Assembly: GCA_035556135.1 (NCBI GenBank)
Contig: DATMFO010000008.1
Span: 20,778 to 84,777 of the forward strand
Reading direction: 5' to 3'
From: ZC4RG30 sp035556135
GTDB taxonomy: Bacteria; Pseudomonadota; Gammaproteobacteria; Steroidobacterales; Steroidobacteraceae
DNA: 64,000 nucleotides
Part shown: positions 51,193 to 60,231 of the stretch, piece by piece
How the letters are laid out: each line of letters opens with the position of its first letter
Position numbering within the stretch: position 1 is the stretch's first letter
Notes under the pieces: model-generated
Seen by the model: only the letters and a program-made list of their open reading frames with translations
Told to the model about the DNA's origin: nothing
Databases searched by the model: none
Position numbers and translations under genes: made by a program

Positions 51193-52125
51193 GTGAGCCC
51201 TGACGCCGCGCAGGCGCGCGCGCAATTCCTGCAGCGGCTCACGCAGGAACGCCGGCTCTCCATCCACACGCAGCGCGCCTACGAGCGCGACCTGGCCGGG
51301 CTTGCGGCCTGGTGTGACCGGCAGGGCCTGGCCGAATGGAGCGCGCTCGACCACGGCCATGTGCGCATGTTCAGTGCGCACAGCCACGCCGCAGGCCTCG
51401 CGCCGCGCAGCGTCCAGCGGCGGCTGTCAGCAGTGCGCTCGTTCTATGCTTTCCTGCAGCGTGAGGGCCTGTGTGCCCACAATCCCGCCACCGACGTGCG
51501 CGCGCCCAAGGCGCCGCGGCGGCTGCCGCGCACGGTGGATGCCGACCTCATGCAGAAGGTGCTCGAGACGCCGGTTCCCGCCACTGCCGGGGAGGGCGAC
51601 CCCGTCCTCGCACTGCGCGACCTGGCCATCATGGAGCTGTTCTATTCCTCCGGCCTGCGCCTGGCGGAGCTGGTATCGCTGGACCTGACCCGGCTCGACC
51701 TCGCGGCCCGGCTGGTCACTGTCCTCGGCAAGGGTCGGCGCGAACGCATCGTCCCCGTGGGGTCCAGGGCGGTGGAAGCACTCCGGCGCTGGCTGGCGCA
51801 GCGAGGCGGCCTGGCAGCGGCCGACGAGACTGCCGTCTTCGTGGGCCGCAATGGCCGCCGGCTGGGCGCACGCGCCATCCAGTTGCGGCTCGCGGCGTTT
51901 GCGCGCCGCAATGGCCTGCCGCTGAAGCTGCACCCCCACCTGTTCCGCCATTCCTTCGCCTCGCACCTGCTGGAGTCCAGCCACGACCTCAGGGGCGTGC
52001 AGGAGCTGCTGGGGCACGCCAACCTCTCCACCACCCAGATCTACACCCATCTTGATTTCCAGCACCTGGCCCACACGTACGATCAGGCGCATCCGCGCGC
52101 GCGCCGCGTGAAACCCCGCGGCTGA
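51193..52125 (+). CDS. xerC: Tyrosine recombinase XerC
   Basis: A 310-residue tyrosine recombinase that resolves chromosome dimers with XerD at dif. The N-terminal SAM-like domain (FLQRLTQERRLSIHTQRAYERDLAGL) precedes the catalytic domain. Catalytic residues: Arg in SSGLRLAELVSLD, Lys in TVLGKGRRER, His-x-x-Arg in HLFRHSFASHLLE, His in LGHANLSTTQIYTH and the nucleophile Tyr in that last motif. It starts at GTG 51193 in the DUF484-xerC-hslVU order. Confidence 0.95.
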   Translation: MSPDAAQARAQFLQRLTQERRLSIHTQRAYERDLAGLAAWCDRQGLAEWSALDHGHVRMFSAHSHAAGLAPRSVQRRLSAVRSFYAFLQREGLCAHNPATDVRAPKAPRRLPRTVDADLMQKVLETPVPATAGEGDPVLALRDLAIMELFYSSGLRLAELVSLDLTRLDLAARLVTVLGKGRRERIVPVGSRAVEALRRWLAQRGGLAAADETAVFVGRNGRRLGARAIQLRLAAFARRNGLPLKLHPHLFRHSFASHLLESSHDLRGVQELLGHANLSTTQIYTHLDFQHLAHTYDQAHPRARRVKPRG

Positions 52126-52144
52126 ACCCCAACCCAGGAGCCCC

Positions 52145-52687
52145 ATGACCGACCGATTCGATCCCCACAGCACCACCATCCTGGCGGTGCGCCGCGGCGG
52201 CACGCTGGCGCTGGGCGGCGACGGCCAGGTAACCCTGGGCAACACGGTGATGAAGGGCAACGCCCGCAAGGTGCGCCGCCTCTACGAGGGCAAGGTGCTG
52301 GCCGGCTTCGCCGGTGGCACGGCCGATGCCTTCACGCTGTTCGAGCGCTTCGAGGGCAAGCTCACCAAGTTCGGCAACCTCACCCGGGCCGCCATCGAGC
52401 TGGCCAAGGACTGGCGTTCGGACCGCTACCTGCGCCGCCTGGAGGCGCTGCTGCTGGTAGGCGATCCGGACCATCTCTATGTGATCTCCGGCAATGGTGA
52501 CGTGATAGAACCCGAGCAGCCGCTGGCCGCGATTGGCTCCGGCGGCCCCTTTGCCCAGTCCGCCGCGCGCGCGCTGTTCGAGAACACCGAACTGTCGGCC
52601 CGCGAGATCGTCGAAAGGAGCCTGGGAATCGCCGCCGATGTCTGCATCTACACCAACCGCAACCTCACCATCGAGGAGCTGCCATGA
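52145..52687 (+). CDS. hslV: HslV protease subunit
   Basis: A 180-residue ATP-dependent protease subunit of the HslVU (ClpYQ) complex. The catalytic Thr is expected at residue 10, in STTILAVRRGGTLALGGDGQ, after a nine-residue leader (MTDRFDPHS) that must be removed; a leader of similar length occurs in xanthomonads, while E. coli has almost none. Later GGTADAFTLFERFE and GDPDHLYVISGNGDVIEPE are typical. The stop overlaps the hslU start by four bases. Confidence 0.95.
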   Translation: MTDRFDPHSTTILAVRRGGTLALGGDGQVTLGNTVMKGNARKVRRLYEGKVLAGFAGGTADAFTLFERFEGKLTKFGNLTRAAIELAKDWRSDRYLRRLEALLLVGDPDHLYVISGNGDVIEPEQPLAAIGSGGPFAQSAARALFENTELSAREIVERSLGIAADVCIYTNRNLTIEELP

Positions 52688-54069
52688 GCCAGCCCGCGAT
52701 CGCCCGTCCCCTGCCGCAACCGGAGGCCGACATGACCCCGCGTGAGATCGTGGCCGAGCTCGACAAGCACATCGTCGGCCAGCAGGCCGCCAAGCGCGCC
52801 GTGGCCATCGCGCTGCGCAACCGCTGGCGCCGCATGCAGATCGCCGAGCCGCTGCGGCAGGAGATCACGCCCAAGAACATCCTGATGATCGGCCCCACCG
52901 GCTGCGGCAAGACCGAGATCGCCCGCCGCCTGGCGCGGCTGGCCAATGCGCCCTTCGTGAAGGTGGAGGCCACCAAATTCACCGAGGTGGGCTATGTGGG
53001 CCGCGAGGTCGACTCCATCGTGAAGGAGCTCGCCGATGTGGCCGTGAAGATGACGCGCGAGGAGGAGAAGGCCCGCGTGCGCGAGCGCGCCGCCGATGCC
53101 GCCGAGGAACGCATCCTCGATGCGCTGCTGCCCCGGCCGCGCGCGGCCATGGGCTTCTCCACCGACGAGCCGCGTGAACCGCAGGCGCAGGGCGCCGAGA
53201 CGCGCCAGCGCTTCCGCAAGATGCTGCGCGAGGGCGCGCTGGATGACCGCGAGATCGAGCTGGAGCTTTCGGCCATGCCCATGGGCGTGGAGATCATGGC
53301 CCCGCCCGGCATGGAAGAGATGCAGCAGCAGCTCTCGCAGATGTTCAGCAACCTGGGCCAGGGCCGCACAAAGACCCGCCGCCTGAAGGTGCGCGAGGCA
53401 CAGAAGCTGCTGCTCGACGAGGAGGCCGGCAAGCTGGTGAACGAGGAGGAGATCCGCGCCCGCGCGCTCGCCAACGCCGAGCAGAACGGCATCGTGTTCA
53501 TCGACGAGATCGACAAGATTGCCCGCCGGCAGGACACCATGGGCGCGGACGTGTCACGCGAGGGCGTGCAGCGCGACCTGCTGCCGCTGGTCGAGGGCTG
53601 CACGGTGTCGACCAAGTACGGGGCGATCAAGACCGACCACATCCTGTTCATCGCCTCCGGGGCCTTCCATATGTCAAAGCCCTCGGACCTGATCCCCGAG
53701 CTGCAGGGCCGCCTGCCCATCCGCGTGGAGCTGGAAGCGCTCACGGCCGATGACTTCGTGCGCATCCTCACCGAGCCGGATGCCTCGCTCACGGCGCAGT
53801 ACAAGGCGCTGCTGGGCACGGAGGCGGTGGGGCTGGCGTTCACCCCGGAGGGGGTGCGGCGCATTGCCGAGGTGGCCTGGCAGGTCAACGAACGCACCGA
53901 GAACATCGGCGCCCGGCGACTGCACACGGTGATGGAGCGGCTGCTGGATGCGGCCTCCTACGAGGCCGCCGACAAGCCCGGCCAGACCGTGACGGTGGAT
54001 GCGGGCTATGTGGACCAGCACCTGACGGCGCTGGCGAAGGACGAGGACCTCAGCCGCTACATCCTGTAG
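52684..54069 (+). CDS. hslU: HslU ATPase subunit
   Basis: A 461-residue AAA+ unfoldase. Walker A is GPTGCGKTE, Walker B IVFIDEIDKIA, with the pore motif in KFTEVGYVGREVDS and sensor 2 near NIGARRLHTVMERLL. The end, DLSRYIL, is the peptide that enters HslV to activate it. The I-domain (about residues 110-270) carries a Met/Glu-rich stretch (PGMEEMQQQLSQMF). It feeds unfolded proteins to HslV. Confidence 0.97.
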   Translation: MSQPAIARPLPQPEADMTPREIVAELDKHIVGQQAAKRAVAIALRNRWRRMQIAEPLRQEITPKNILMIGPTGCGKTEIARRLARLANAPFVKVEATKFTEVGYVGREVDSIVKELADVAVKMTREEEKARVRERAADAAEERILDALLPRPRAAMGFSTDEPREPQAQGAETRQRFRKMLREGALDDREIELELSAMPMGVEIMAPPGMEEMQQQLSQMFSNLGQGRTKTRRLKVREAQKLLLDEEAGKLVNEEEIRARALANAEQNGIVFIDEIDKIARRQDTMGADVSREGVQRDLLPLVEGCTVSTKYGAIKTDHILFIASGAFHMSKPSDLIPELQGRLPIRVELEALTADDFVRILTEPDASLTAQYKALLGTEAVGLAFTPEGVRRIAEVAWQVNERTENIGARRLHTVMERLLDAASYEAADKPGQTVTVDAGYVDQHLTALAKDEDLSRYIL

Positions 54070-54119
54070 CGGCCTGGGTCATGCTGCGGCACAGCAGGCC
54101 TGGGCTTCAGGCCTTGAAG

Positions 54120-54290
54120 TCAGGCCTTGGCCTTGCGGGCCGGGCGGGCAGCGGTCTTGGCGGGTGCCCGGGTGGCAGCAGCGGGCTTGGCGGTGCCGGC
54201 CTTGCCGGCCTTCGGATCCTTCGGCCGCGACTTGCCGAACGAGCCAGCGTAGATCTTGCCGCGGCGGGTCCTGCGATCACCTTTTCCCAC
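54120..54290 (-). CDS. 30S ribosomal protein THX (Thx family)
   Basis: A short gene of 56 residues beginning at a GTG with GGGAG six bases upstream. The first 24 residues, VGKGDRRTRRGKIYAGSFGK then SRPK, match the THX family of small ribosomal proteins that sit on the 30S head. The remaining 32 residues are a repetitive Lys/Ala/Pro tail (KAGKAGTAKPAAATR, then APAKTAARPARKAKA) resembling histone H1-like or ribosomal-protein tails. It converges on hslU with 50 bases between the stops. Confidence 0.85.
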   Translation of the reverse strand: MGKGDRRTRRGKIYAGSFGKSRPKDPKAGKAGTAKPAAATRAPAKTAARPARKAKA

Positions 54291-54323
54291 GTGTTTCTCC
54301 CAAGCAGTTCGTAAAGGCCGCGC

Positions 54324-54352
54324 AGTCTAGGAAACACCGCACGGACTGTCCA
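54324..54352 (-). promoter_or_regulatory. Sigma-70 promoter of the THX gene
   Basis: On the - strand, TGGACA (54352-54347) and TAGACT (54329-54324) are exactly 17 bases apart. It would start the THX mRNA near 54317, about 27 bases before the GTG. Confidence 0.55.
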
Positions 54353-54390
54353 CAATGCCCCGGCGATGCCGATGCAGGATCCGGACGTGG

Positions 54391-54421
54391 AAAAAAGAAA
54401 GGCCGGACATCATGTCCGGCC
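54391..54421 (-). terminator. Strong leftward Rho-independent terminator
   Basis: GGCCGGACAT and ATGTCCGGCC form an almost perfect stem; reading leftward it is followed by TTTCTTTTTT. No leftward coding gene lies between it and the ubiE start at 54610, so it must end a short untranslated transcript or act as an attenuator ahead of the THX gene. Confidence 0.7.
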
Positions 54422-54565
54422 GAACTTTGACAAGACCCCCATTGGTTCGATGCTTTCCCCAAGCGCCGAACCGCGGGCGATCATGCGCCAGCTATGACCA
54501 GAAAGCTAGTCTTTCGGGCAACAGATTTGGTGGTTAAGCAACCCGCGTGCCTGAAACGCGGCGTA
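54391..54565 (-). ncRNA. Candidate leftward small RNA upstream of ubiE
   Basis: The 319 bases between the THX and ubiE starts hold no reading frame of note. Leftward from an AT-rich element (TTTAAATCTATTCGATAC, near 54581-54564), which could be a promoter, the strand runs about 170 bases into the strong terminator at 54391-54421. Inside are a GAAAG/CTTTC hairpin (54501-54515) and GC-rich segments. The THX gene has its own promoter past the terminator, so this looks like a separate RNA. Extent is a guess. Confidence 0.3.
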
Positions 54566-54609
54566 TCGAATAGATTTAAATTGCCGCGGCAGTGTTTAAT
54601 GGACTTGTG

Positions 54610-55362
54610 ATGGAACAGAACACCGGAAAAACGGACTTCGGATTCGAGCAGGTGGCCTGGGGCGACAAGGCGCGGCGTGTGCGCGGCGTGTTCGACTCGG
54701 TCGCGGGCAACTATGACCTGATGAACGACCTGATGTCCGCGGGCACACACCGGCTGTGGAAGCGCTTCACGCTGTCGTGCACCAACCTCAGGCCCGGGCA
54801 GCGTGCACTCGATGTGGCTGGCGGCACCGGTGATCTCTCGCTGGGCATGCTGAAGCAGGTGGGCGAGAACGGACTCGTGGTGCTCACCGACATCAATCGC
54901 GAGATGCTGCGCCGCGGACGCGACCGGCTCATCGATGCAGGGTTTGTCGCCAACTCGCGCGTGGTGCAGGCGAATGCGGAATGCCTGCCGTTCCGGAGCG
55001 GATTCTTCGACTGCGTGACCATCGGCTTCGGCCTGCGCAACGTGACGGACAAGGCCGCCGCGCTGCGCTCGATGCGCAGCATGCTGCGGCCGGGCGGACA
55101 GCTCATCGTGCTGGAATTCTCGCAGCTGGCAGTGCCGGCGTTGCGCCCGCTGTATGACGCGTATTCCTTCCGTGTGCTGCCGCTGCTGGGCCGCGTGATT
55201 GCGCGCGACGCGGACAGCTACCGCTATCTCGCCGAATCCATCCGCAAGCATCCGGACCAGGAGACATTGCTGGGCATGATGCGCGATGCGGGCCTTGCCA
55301 ACTGCAGCTACCAGAACCTGTCGGGCGGCGTGGTCGCCGTGCACCGCGGTTACGTGTACTGA
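54610..55362 (+). CDS. ubiE: Ubiquinone/menaquinone C-methyltransferase UbiE
   Basis: A 250-residue SAM-dependent methyltransferase that methylates the benzoquinone ring in ubiquinone (and menaquinone) synthesis. Typical signatures: RGVFDSVAGNYDLMNDLMS, then LDVAGGTGDLSL (SAM site), ANAECLPFRSGFFD, GFGLRNVTD and the terminal GGVVAVHRGY. ATG 54610 is preferred to a GTG 18 bases upstream. It is followed without a gap by ubiJ and ubiB, the normal operon. Confidence 0.96.
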   Translation: MEQNTGKTDFGFEQVAWGDKARRVRGVFDSVAGNYDLMNDLMSAGTHRLWKRFTLSCTNLRPGQRALDVAGGTGDLSLGMLKQVGENGLVVLTDINREMLRRGRDRLIDAGFVANSRVVQANAECLPFRSGFFDCVTIGFGLRNVTDKAAALRSMRSMLRPGGQLIVLEFSQLAVPALRPLYDAYSFRVLPLLGRVIARDADSYRYLAESIRKHPDQETLLGMMRDAGLANCSYQNLSGGVVAVHRGYVY

Positions 55363-55964
55363 TGCTCACCGAACGACTGCAGCACGTGATCGACGCACAG
55401 GTCGAAGGCTCGCCGCGCGCACGGGAGCTGCTGGCTTCGCTCGAAGGCCGGCGCATGCGCGTGGTGGTGCGGCACACGCCCTGGGAAGTCACGGCGCATG
55501 CGCAGGAAGGTCGCCTGCAGCTGCTGCGGAGCGACACGGCCGAGGCGGACGTGACCCTGAGCGGCACGCCGCTGTCGATGCTGTCCCTGTTGCGGTCGGA
55601 TGATCCGGCCGCGGTGATCCGGCGCGGTGATGTCACGCTGACGGGCGATGCCGAGGCGGGCGCGCGCTTCCAGGAACTGGCCGTGCTGCTGCGTCCCGAC
55701 ATCGAGGCGGGACTGGCGCGGGTGATCGGCGACGTGCCGGCCTCCGGCATCGGCTCGCTGGTGCGCAAGGCGCTGGATTTCGGCCGTGCCAGCGTGAACA
55801 CGCAGGCCGCCAATGTGGGCGAATACCTGGCGCATGAGAAGCGCCTGCTGGTGCCGCAGGCCGAGGCGCGGCAGTTCATCGAGGGTGTGGACGTGCTGCG
55901 GGAGCACGTGGACCGGCTCGAGGCGCGCATCGCGGCGCTGGAATCACGGGAGAAGGCGCCGTGA
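55362..55964 (+). CDS. ubiJ: Ubiquinone biosynthesis accessory factor UbiJ (SCP2 domain)
   Basis: A 200-residue protein with an N-terminal SCP2-type lipid-binding domain (GRRMRVVVRHTPWEVTAHAQ, TLSGTPLSMLSLL, DVTLTGDAEAGARFQELA) and a helical C-terminus (EARQFIEGVDVLREHVDRLEARIAALE) that binds UbiK. The start overlaps the ubiE stop (TGATG). It holds ubiquinone intermediates in the soluble Ubi complex. Confidence 0.93.
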   Translation: MLTERLQHVIDAQVEGSPRARELLASLEGRRMRVVVRHTPWEVTAHAQEGRLQLLRSDTAEADVTLSGTPLSMLSLLRSDDPAAVIRRGDVTLTGDAEAGARFQELAVLLRPDIEAGLARVIGDVPASGIGSLVRKALDFGRASVNTQAANVGEYLAHEKRLLVPQAEARQFIEGVDVLREHVDRLEARIAALESREKAP

Positions 55965-57610
55965 AGCTGCGTGTGCTCGCCCGTCTCATCGCCATCCAGC
56001 GCGCCCTCGCCCGCCATGGACTCATTGATTTCGCACGCGGCACCGGTGTGCACGGGCGGCTGCGGCTGATCGAGGCCGTCTCGCCCTGGCTGTGGTTCCA
56101 GTCCCGGCATGGCGGCACGCGGGGCGCGCGGCTGCGCGAGGCACTGGTGGAGCTGGGGCCGGTGTTCGTGAAGTTCGGGCAGGCCATCTCCACCCGGCGC
56201 GACCTGCTGCCGGCTGATGTCGCCGATGAACTGGTGCTGCTGCAGGACCGCGTGCCGCCCTTTGATGGCCAGGTGGCACGGCGCCTGGCCGAAGAGGCGC
56301 TGGGTGTGCCGCTGGCCTCAGCGTTCAGCAGCTTCGATACCACCCCGCTGGCCGCCGCCTCCATCGCACAGGTGCACGCCGCCACGCTGGTGGACGGGCG
56401 CGAGGTGATCGTGAAGATCCTGCGGCCCGGCATGCGCGAGCTGATCGCCCGCGACATCGAGGTGCTGTATGCCCTCGCCCGCTTTGCGGCGCGCCATTCC
56501 ACCGAGGCCGCGCGCCTGCGTCCCGTGGACGTGGTGCGCGAATACGAGCGCACCATCCTCGACGAGCTCGACCTCATGCGCGAGGCGGCCAACGCCGCGC
56601 ACCTGAAGCGCAACTTCGCCGGCGACCCGCGCCTGCACGTGCCCGAGGTGTACTGGGACCTGTGCCGCGACAACGTGATGGTGATGGAACGCATCCACGG
56701 CATTCCCATCGGCGACATCGACCGCCTGCGCGCGCTGGGCGTGGACTTCCGCCGGCTGTCGGAGAATGGCGTGGCCATCTTCTTCACGCAGGTGTTCCGG
56801 CACAATTTCTTCCACGCCGACATGCATCCCGGCAACATCTTCGTGATCGCGGATGATCCGGCCGAACCGCGTTATGCGGCCGTGGATTTCGGCATCGTCG
56901 GCACGCTCGATACCCGGGACCAGGAATACCTGGCGCAGAACTTCCTCGCCGTGTTCGACCGCGACTACCGACGCGTGGCAGTGCTGCACGTGGAGTCCGG
57001 CTGGGTGCCGCATGACATCCGCGTGGAGGAGATGGAGTCGGCCATCCGCACGATCTGCGAGCCCATCTTCGACCGGCCGCTGAAAGACATCTCCTTCTCG
57101 GTGGTGCTGCTGAGGCTGTTCGAGGCGCTGCGGCGCTTTGACGCGCGCATCCAGCCGCAGCTGCTGCTGCTGCAGAAGACCATGTTCAACATCGAGGGAC
57201 TGGGAAGGCAGCTGTATCCGGACCTCGACATCTGGAAGACGGCCAGCCCCATCCTGCGCGAGTGGATGCGCGAGAAGCATCATCCCGTGAACGTGGCGCG
57301 CCGGCTGTGGAAGCAGATGCCGGAGCTGCTGACGGCGCTTGAGAATTCGCCGCTGGCGGTCAGGCAGACCGTGATGGAGGCGGCGCGGCCGCGACCGTCG
57401 GCATCGGCGTTCGCGGCGGATGCGCACAGGGGCTCCGTGGTCCGACAGGATCCACCTGCACGGAGTGCCGCGCGTTCACCGGTCGCCGCGGCACTTGTCC
57501 TGCTGGCAGGAGTGGTCTGGCTCTCCGCAGGTACGCAGCCCCAGTGGATCGGATGGTCCCTGGCCGCGGCAGGCGCCGCCTGGTTGCTGCGGCAGCTCTG
57601 GAAGGACTGA
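55961..57610 (+). CDS. ubiB: UbiB, protein kinase-like ATPase for ubiquinone synthesis
   Basis: A 549-residue ABC1/ADCK/UbiB family protein. The KxGQ-type motif is seen in VFVKFGQAISTRRDLLP; the Ala-rich loop replacing the glycine loop is AAASIAQVHAA; then VIVKILRPG, ELDLMREAANA, HADMHPGNIFV and VDFGIVGTLD. The end has two membrane helices (AAALVLLAGVVWLSAG, WSLAAAGAAWLL). GTG 55961 overlaps the ubiJ stop by four bases. Confidence 0.96.
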   Translation: MKLRVLARLIAIQRALARHGLIDFARGTGVHGRLRLIEAVSPWLWFQSRHGGTRGARLREALVELGPVFVKFGQAISTRRDLLPADVADELVLLQDRVPPFDGQVARRLAEEALGVPLASAFSSFDTTPLAAASIAQVHAATLVDGREVIVKILRPGMRELIARDIEVLYALARFAARHSTEAARLRPVDVVREYERTILDELDLMREAANAAHLKRNFAGDPRLHVPEVYWDLCRDNVMVMERIHGIPIGDIDRLRALGVDFRRLSENGVAIFFTQVFRHNFFHADMHPGNIFVIADDPAEPRYAAVDFGIVGTLDTRDQEYLAQNFLAVFDRDYRRVAVLHVESGWVPHDIRVEEMESAIRTICEPIFDRPLKDISFSVVLLRLFEALRRFDARIQPQLLLLQKTMFNIEGLGRQLYPDLDIWKTASPILREWMREKHHPVNVARRLWKQMPELLTALENSPLAVRQTVMEAARPRPSASAFAADAHRGSVVRQDPPARSAARSPVAAALVLLAGVVWLSAGTQPQWIGWSLAAAGAAWLLRQLWKD

Positions 57611-57622
57611 CGGCCCGCCTCC

Positions 57623-59704
57623 TCAGAAGTCCAGCCTCAGCGATCCGAATACCCGACGCTCCACCCGGGGACCACTGGTCTGCGTCTGCGGGCTGTCGAG
57701 CAGGTTGGTCGCCTGCAGGTCAAACCGCAGGCGTTCATTGAATCGATAGCCAAGGTGCAGGTCCATGGTGACGACGCTGTCGAGCGGGGTGAAGGCCTCC
57801 GGCACGACGGTTGGATCCATGGGGTTGAAGACGAAGTCTTCGTCGAGGCGCAACCCACCGAAGTCACTCTTGTAGGAGAGATAGGCGTCTGCCTCCCAGT
57901 CTCCCCGCGTCCAGTGCACACTGCCACTGAGGAGATGGCGGGGTGTGGTGTCCTCGTAGTTTGCGTAAGTCAGCCAGTCCGGGCGGTCACCGAAATCATC
58001 ATCGATCTGCTGGTAGAGATAGCCGAGCGCCCAGCCGAGGCCGGTCTTCCTGCGGCCGTTGAGCGCGAACTCCACGCCCCTGGTGCTGCTGTTCCCGATG
58101 TTGGCCGGCGCGCTCACGATGGAAGCGGCGGGCCCGACATCCCCGGAATCCGCGATGACCCCGCGACTCCTGCCCTTGAACGCCGCAACATGCATTGTGT
58201 AAGGCGCCGCACTGAAGGCATGCTCCCAGCCCAGCTCGACGGCATCCACGGTGGTGGGACGGACGGTGGGAAGCCCCATGACAAACAGGGTTGTCGGCGG
58301 CGGGGCCTCGGGCGGCAGCACGATTTCGATCAGGCTGCCGCCGAGGTTGAAGAGACTCGGCAACTGCGCGCCACGCGCCGCGTTGAGACGCAGCACATTG
58401 CGCTCGTCCACTTGCCACATCAAGGCGGCATTGAGGCTGGTCGTGCCCAGCTCGACATCCCAGTCCGCATTGGTTAGCGGGAGTGCCGCCGGCATCGGGC
58501 CGCGGCGCCCAAGCTGCAGGTCATCCCGGCGCGCGGCAAGCGTGAGCGTCAGCGCATCCGCCATACGCCATTCCCACATGCCGCTGGCGGCCAGCACGTC
58601 ATAGCTCACCACCGCGCCTTCGAAGGGTGTCGTCGGCAGCCTGCTCTCGCGGTATTCACCGCCGACACGCACGGTGTGGGCCGGCGCGGGGCGGAAGATG
58701 TGCTGCAGGCTCACCACACTCAGCTCGTTGTCGAACCGGGCGACCGGTTGTTGAGTGAGGCCGACGCTCATGGTTTCAAAGTTGAAAGTGCCGGCGTACA
58801 CGTCGTTCTCGATCCAGTTGCGGTAAGCCTGGAACTGGGTGAGGCCCAATCGCGTGTCGGCATATGCATTGCCCTTGATGGACTGGATGCGCTTGTCCTC
58901 GTAGGCCATGCTGTAGGAAGGCGACATGGCGGTCTGCAGCAGGTTCGTGCTGGTAGCCTCCAGCTCCAGTTGCAGCATGTCCGTTGCCTGGTAGTGGAGG
59001 TCGAGGCGCGCCGACTTGCGCTCGTCGCCGCCGCGCACCCCGGTGTTCAACAGGCTCAGGGGAGTATTGAAGTCATCGCTCTCGCGCAGGCCGCCTGACA
59101 GCCGCACACCCAGCCTTCCAGCGGCGCGCAGCGTGGCGGCGGCGGATACCTCGCGATGATCCTGGCTGCCAGCCCGGACGGTCACGAAATCCACATCGTC
59201 ATGGAGCGGACTGTAGGTGACGATGTTGATGACACCACCGACGGCGTTGAAGCCGAACAAGGCACTGTTCGGTCCCTTGACGATCTCGACCTGGCGGATT
59301 TCTCCCAGCTCCACCGGCAGCGCCGCCCAGGGGGTATAGCCGTAGTGGTCGGCATAGATCTGGCGCCCGTTCACCAGCACCAGCAACCGCGAGCTGAACG
59401 CCTTGTTGTATCCGCGCACGGCCACGTCGCTGTGGCTGGCCGTCCACTGCAGGACATCGATGCCGCTGACCTGGCGCAGTATGCCGGGCAGCGAGACGGC
59501 GCCGGAGCGCCGGATCTGCTCGGCAGTAATGATCTCGATCGTGGCTGGCGCAGCGCTGGTGCGTTGCGGGGAGCCGGTGACACTGGTCGTGACTGGCTCG
59601 CCGAACAATTCTTCAAACGACCCATAGTCCAGGGCCTGGGCATTGGCAAGGCCGCTGGCCAGAAGCAGCAGCGCGGGCAGCGAACGTGAGGCGGACATCG
59701 TCAT
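57623..59704 (-). CDS. TonB-dependent receptor in the GGDEF/YfiR operon
   Basis: A 693-residue outer-membrane receptor. Signal peptide LLLLASGLANA; plug with TTSVTGSPQRTSAAPATIEIITAEQIRRSGA, RGYNKAFSSRLLVLVNGRQIY, ELGEIRQVEIVKGPNSALFG and GGVINIVTYSP; barrel ends in RRVFGSLRLDF with a terminal Phe, the normal BAM signal. The start at 59704 overlaps the stop of the YfiR-like gene (ATGA); a second ATG two codons on (59698) has better-spaced GGAG. Its place behind a YfiR-like gene and two c-di-GMP genes suggests a role in sensing or uptake tied to that system. Confidence 0.9.
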   Translation of the reverse strand: MTMSASRSLPALLLLASGLANAQALDYGSFEELFGEPVTTSVTGSPQRTSAAPATIEIITAEQIRRSGAVSLPGILRQVSGIDVLQWTASHSDVAVRGYNKAFSSRLLVLVNGRQIYADHYGYTPWAALPVELGEIRQVEIVKGPNSALFGFNAVGGVINIVTYSPLHDDVDFVTVRAGSQDHREVSAAATLRAAGRLGVRLSGGLRESDDFNTPLSLLNTGVRGGDERKSARLDLHYQATDMLQLELEATSTNLLQTAMSPSYSMAYEDKRIQSIKGNAYADTRLGLTQFQAYRNWIENDVYAGTFNFETMSVGLTQQPVARFDNELSVVSLQHIFRPAPAHTVRVGGEYRESRLPTTPFEGAVVSYDVLAASGMWEWRMADALTLTLAARRDDLQLGRRGPMPAALPLTNADWDVELGTTSLNAALMWQVDERNVLRLNAARGAQLPSLFNLGGSLIEIVLPPEAPPPTTLFVMGLPTVRPTTVDAVELGWEHAFSAAPYTMHVAAFKGRSRGVIADSGDVGPAASIVSAPANIGNSSTRGVEFALNGRRKTGLGWALGYLYQQIDDDFGDRPDWLTYANYEDTTPRHLLSGSVHWTRGDWEADAYLSYKSDFGGLRLDEDFVFNPMDPTVVPEAFTPLDSVVTMDLHLGYRFNERLRFDLQATNLLDSPQTQTSGPRVERRVFGSLRLDF

Positions 59705-60231
59705 AGCTCCTTGACCATCATGCGGAATACCGACGCGAACGCCATGTCGCTCTGGGCCGCAAGCTTTGTGTTGAGGATGATTTCCACGCGCGGCGCTGAC
59801 TGCAGGCCGATCGTGCAGTGCCCGGCGCGCACCTGGTCCAGGTCCGCGGTGAGGCAAGGCAGCTTGCGGGACTTCAGCACGGGCACCAGCGCAGCCGCGC
59901 GATCGCCGTTGCCCCTGCTAAGCAGGAACAGGTCGACGTCAGCCGCGCCGGAGTCTCCCATCGGCACCAGCTTTGCATCCAGGGTGAGCCCGCCGGTGCG
60001 CAGTCCGCCCGCGAACAGCCCCAGGAGCATGCCTGCATCCCGGTAGGCGGCGGTACTGGCCGGATCGTAGAGAATGCCGACAGTCAGGCGGCCCTTCATC
60101 GGCGGATCCATGAATCCCAGCGTGCGCGCCAGCACCTGCAGGTTGCGTGCCTCGGTCTCGGCCAGTGCCGCGGGCACCTGCAGGAGACAGCCCAGCAGGA
60201 AACAGACTTGAATGAATTTACTTCTGGTCAT
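59701..60231 (-). CDS. YfiR/HmsC-like periplasmic protein (DUF4154)
   Basis: A 176-residue protein with a signal peptide (LLGCLLQVPAALAE) and a YfiR-like domain: KGRLTVGILYDPAS, AADVDLFLLSRGNG, LKSRKLPCLTADLDQV, CTIGLQSAPRVEIILNTKLAAQSDMAFASVFRMM. In Pseudomonas YfiR binds and holds down the diguanylate cyclase YfiN. Two cysteines (PCL and HCT) may form the stabilising disulfide. It overlaps the GGDEF-EAL gene upstream and the TonB receptor downstream. Confidence 0.82.
   Translation of the reverse strand: MTRSKFIQVCFLLGCLLQVPAALAETEARNLQVLARTLGFMDPPMKGRLTVGILYDPASTAAYRDAGMLLGLFAGGLRTGGLTLDAKLVPMGDSGAADVDLFLLSRGNGDRAAALVPVLKSRKLPCLTADLDQVRAGHCTIGLQSAPRVEIILNTKLAAQSDMAFASVFRMMVKEL

Noticed and set aside
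51193..52125. Tyrosine recombinase as an integrase of a mobile element
   Set aside because: Its place between DUF484 and hslV and its length mark it as housekeeping XerC. No att-like direct repeats were noticed.
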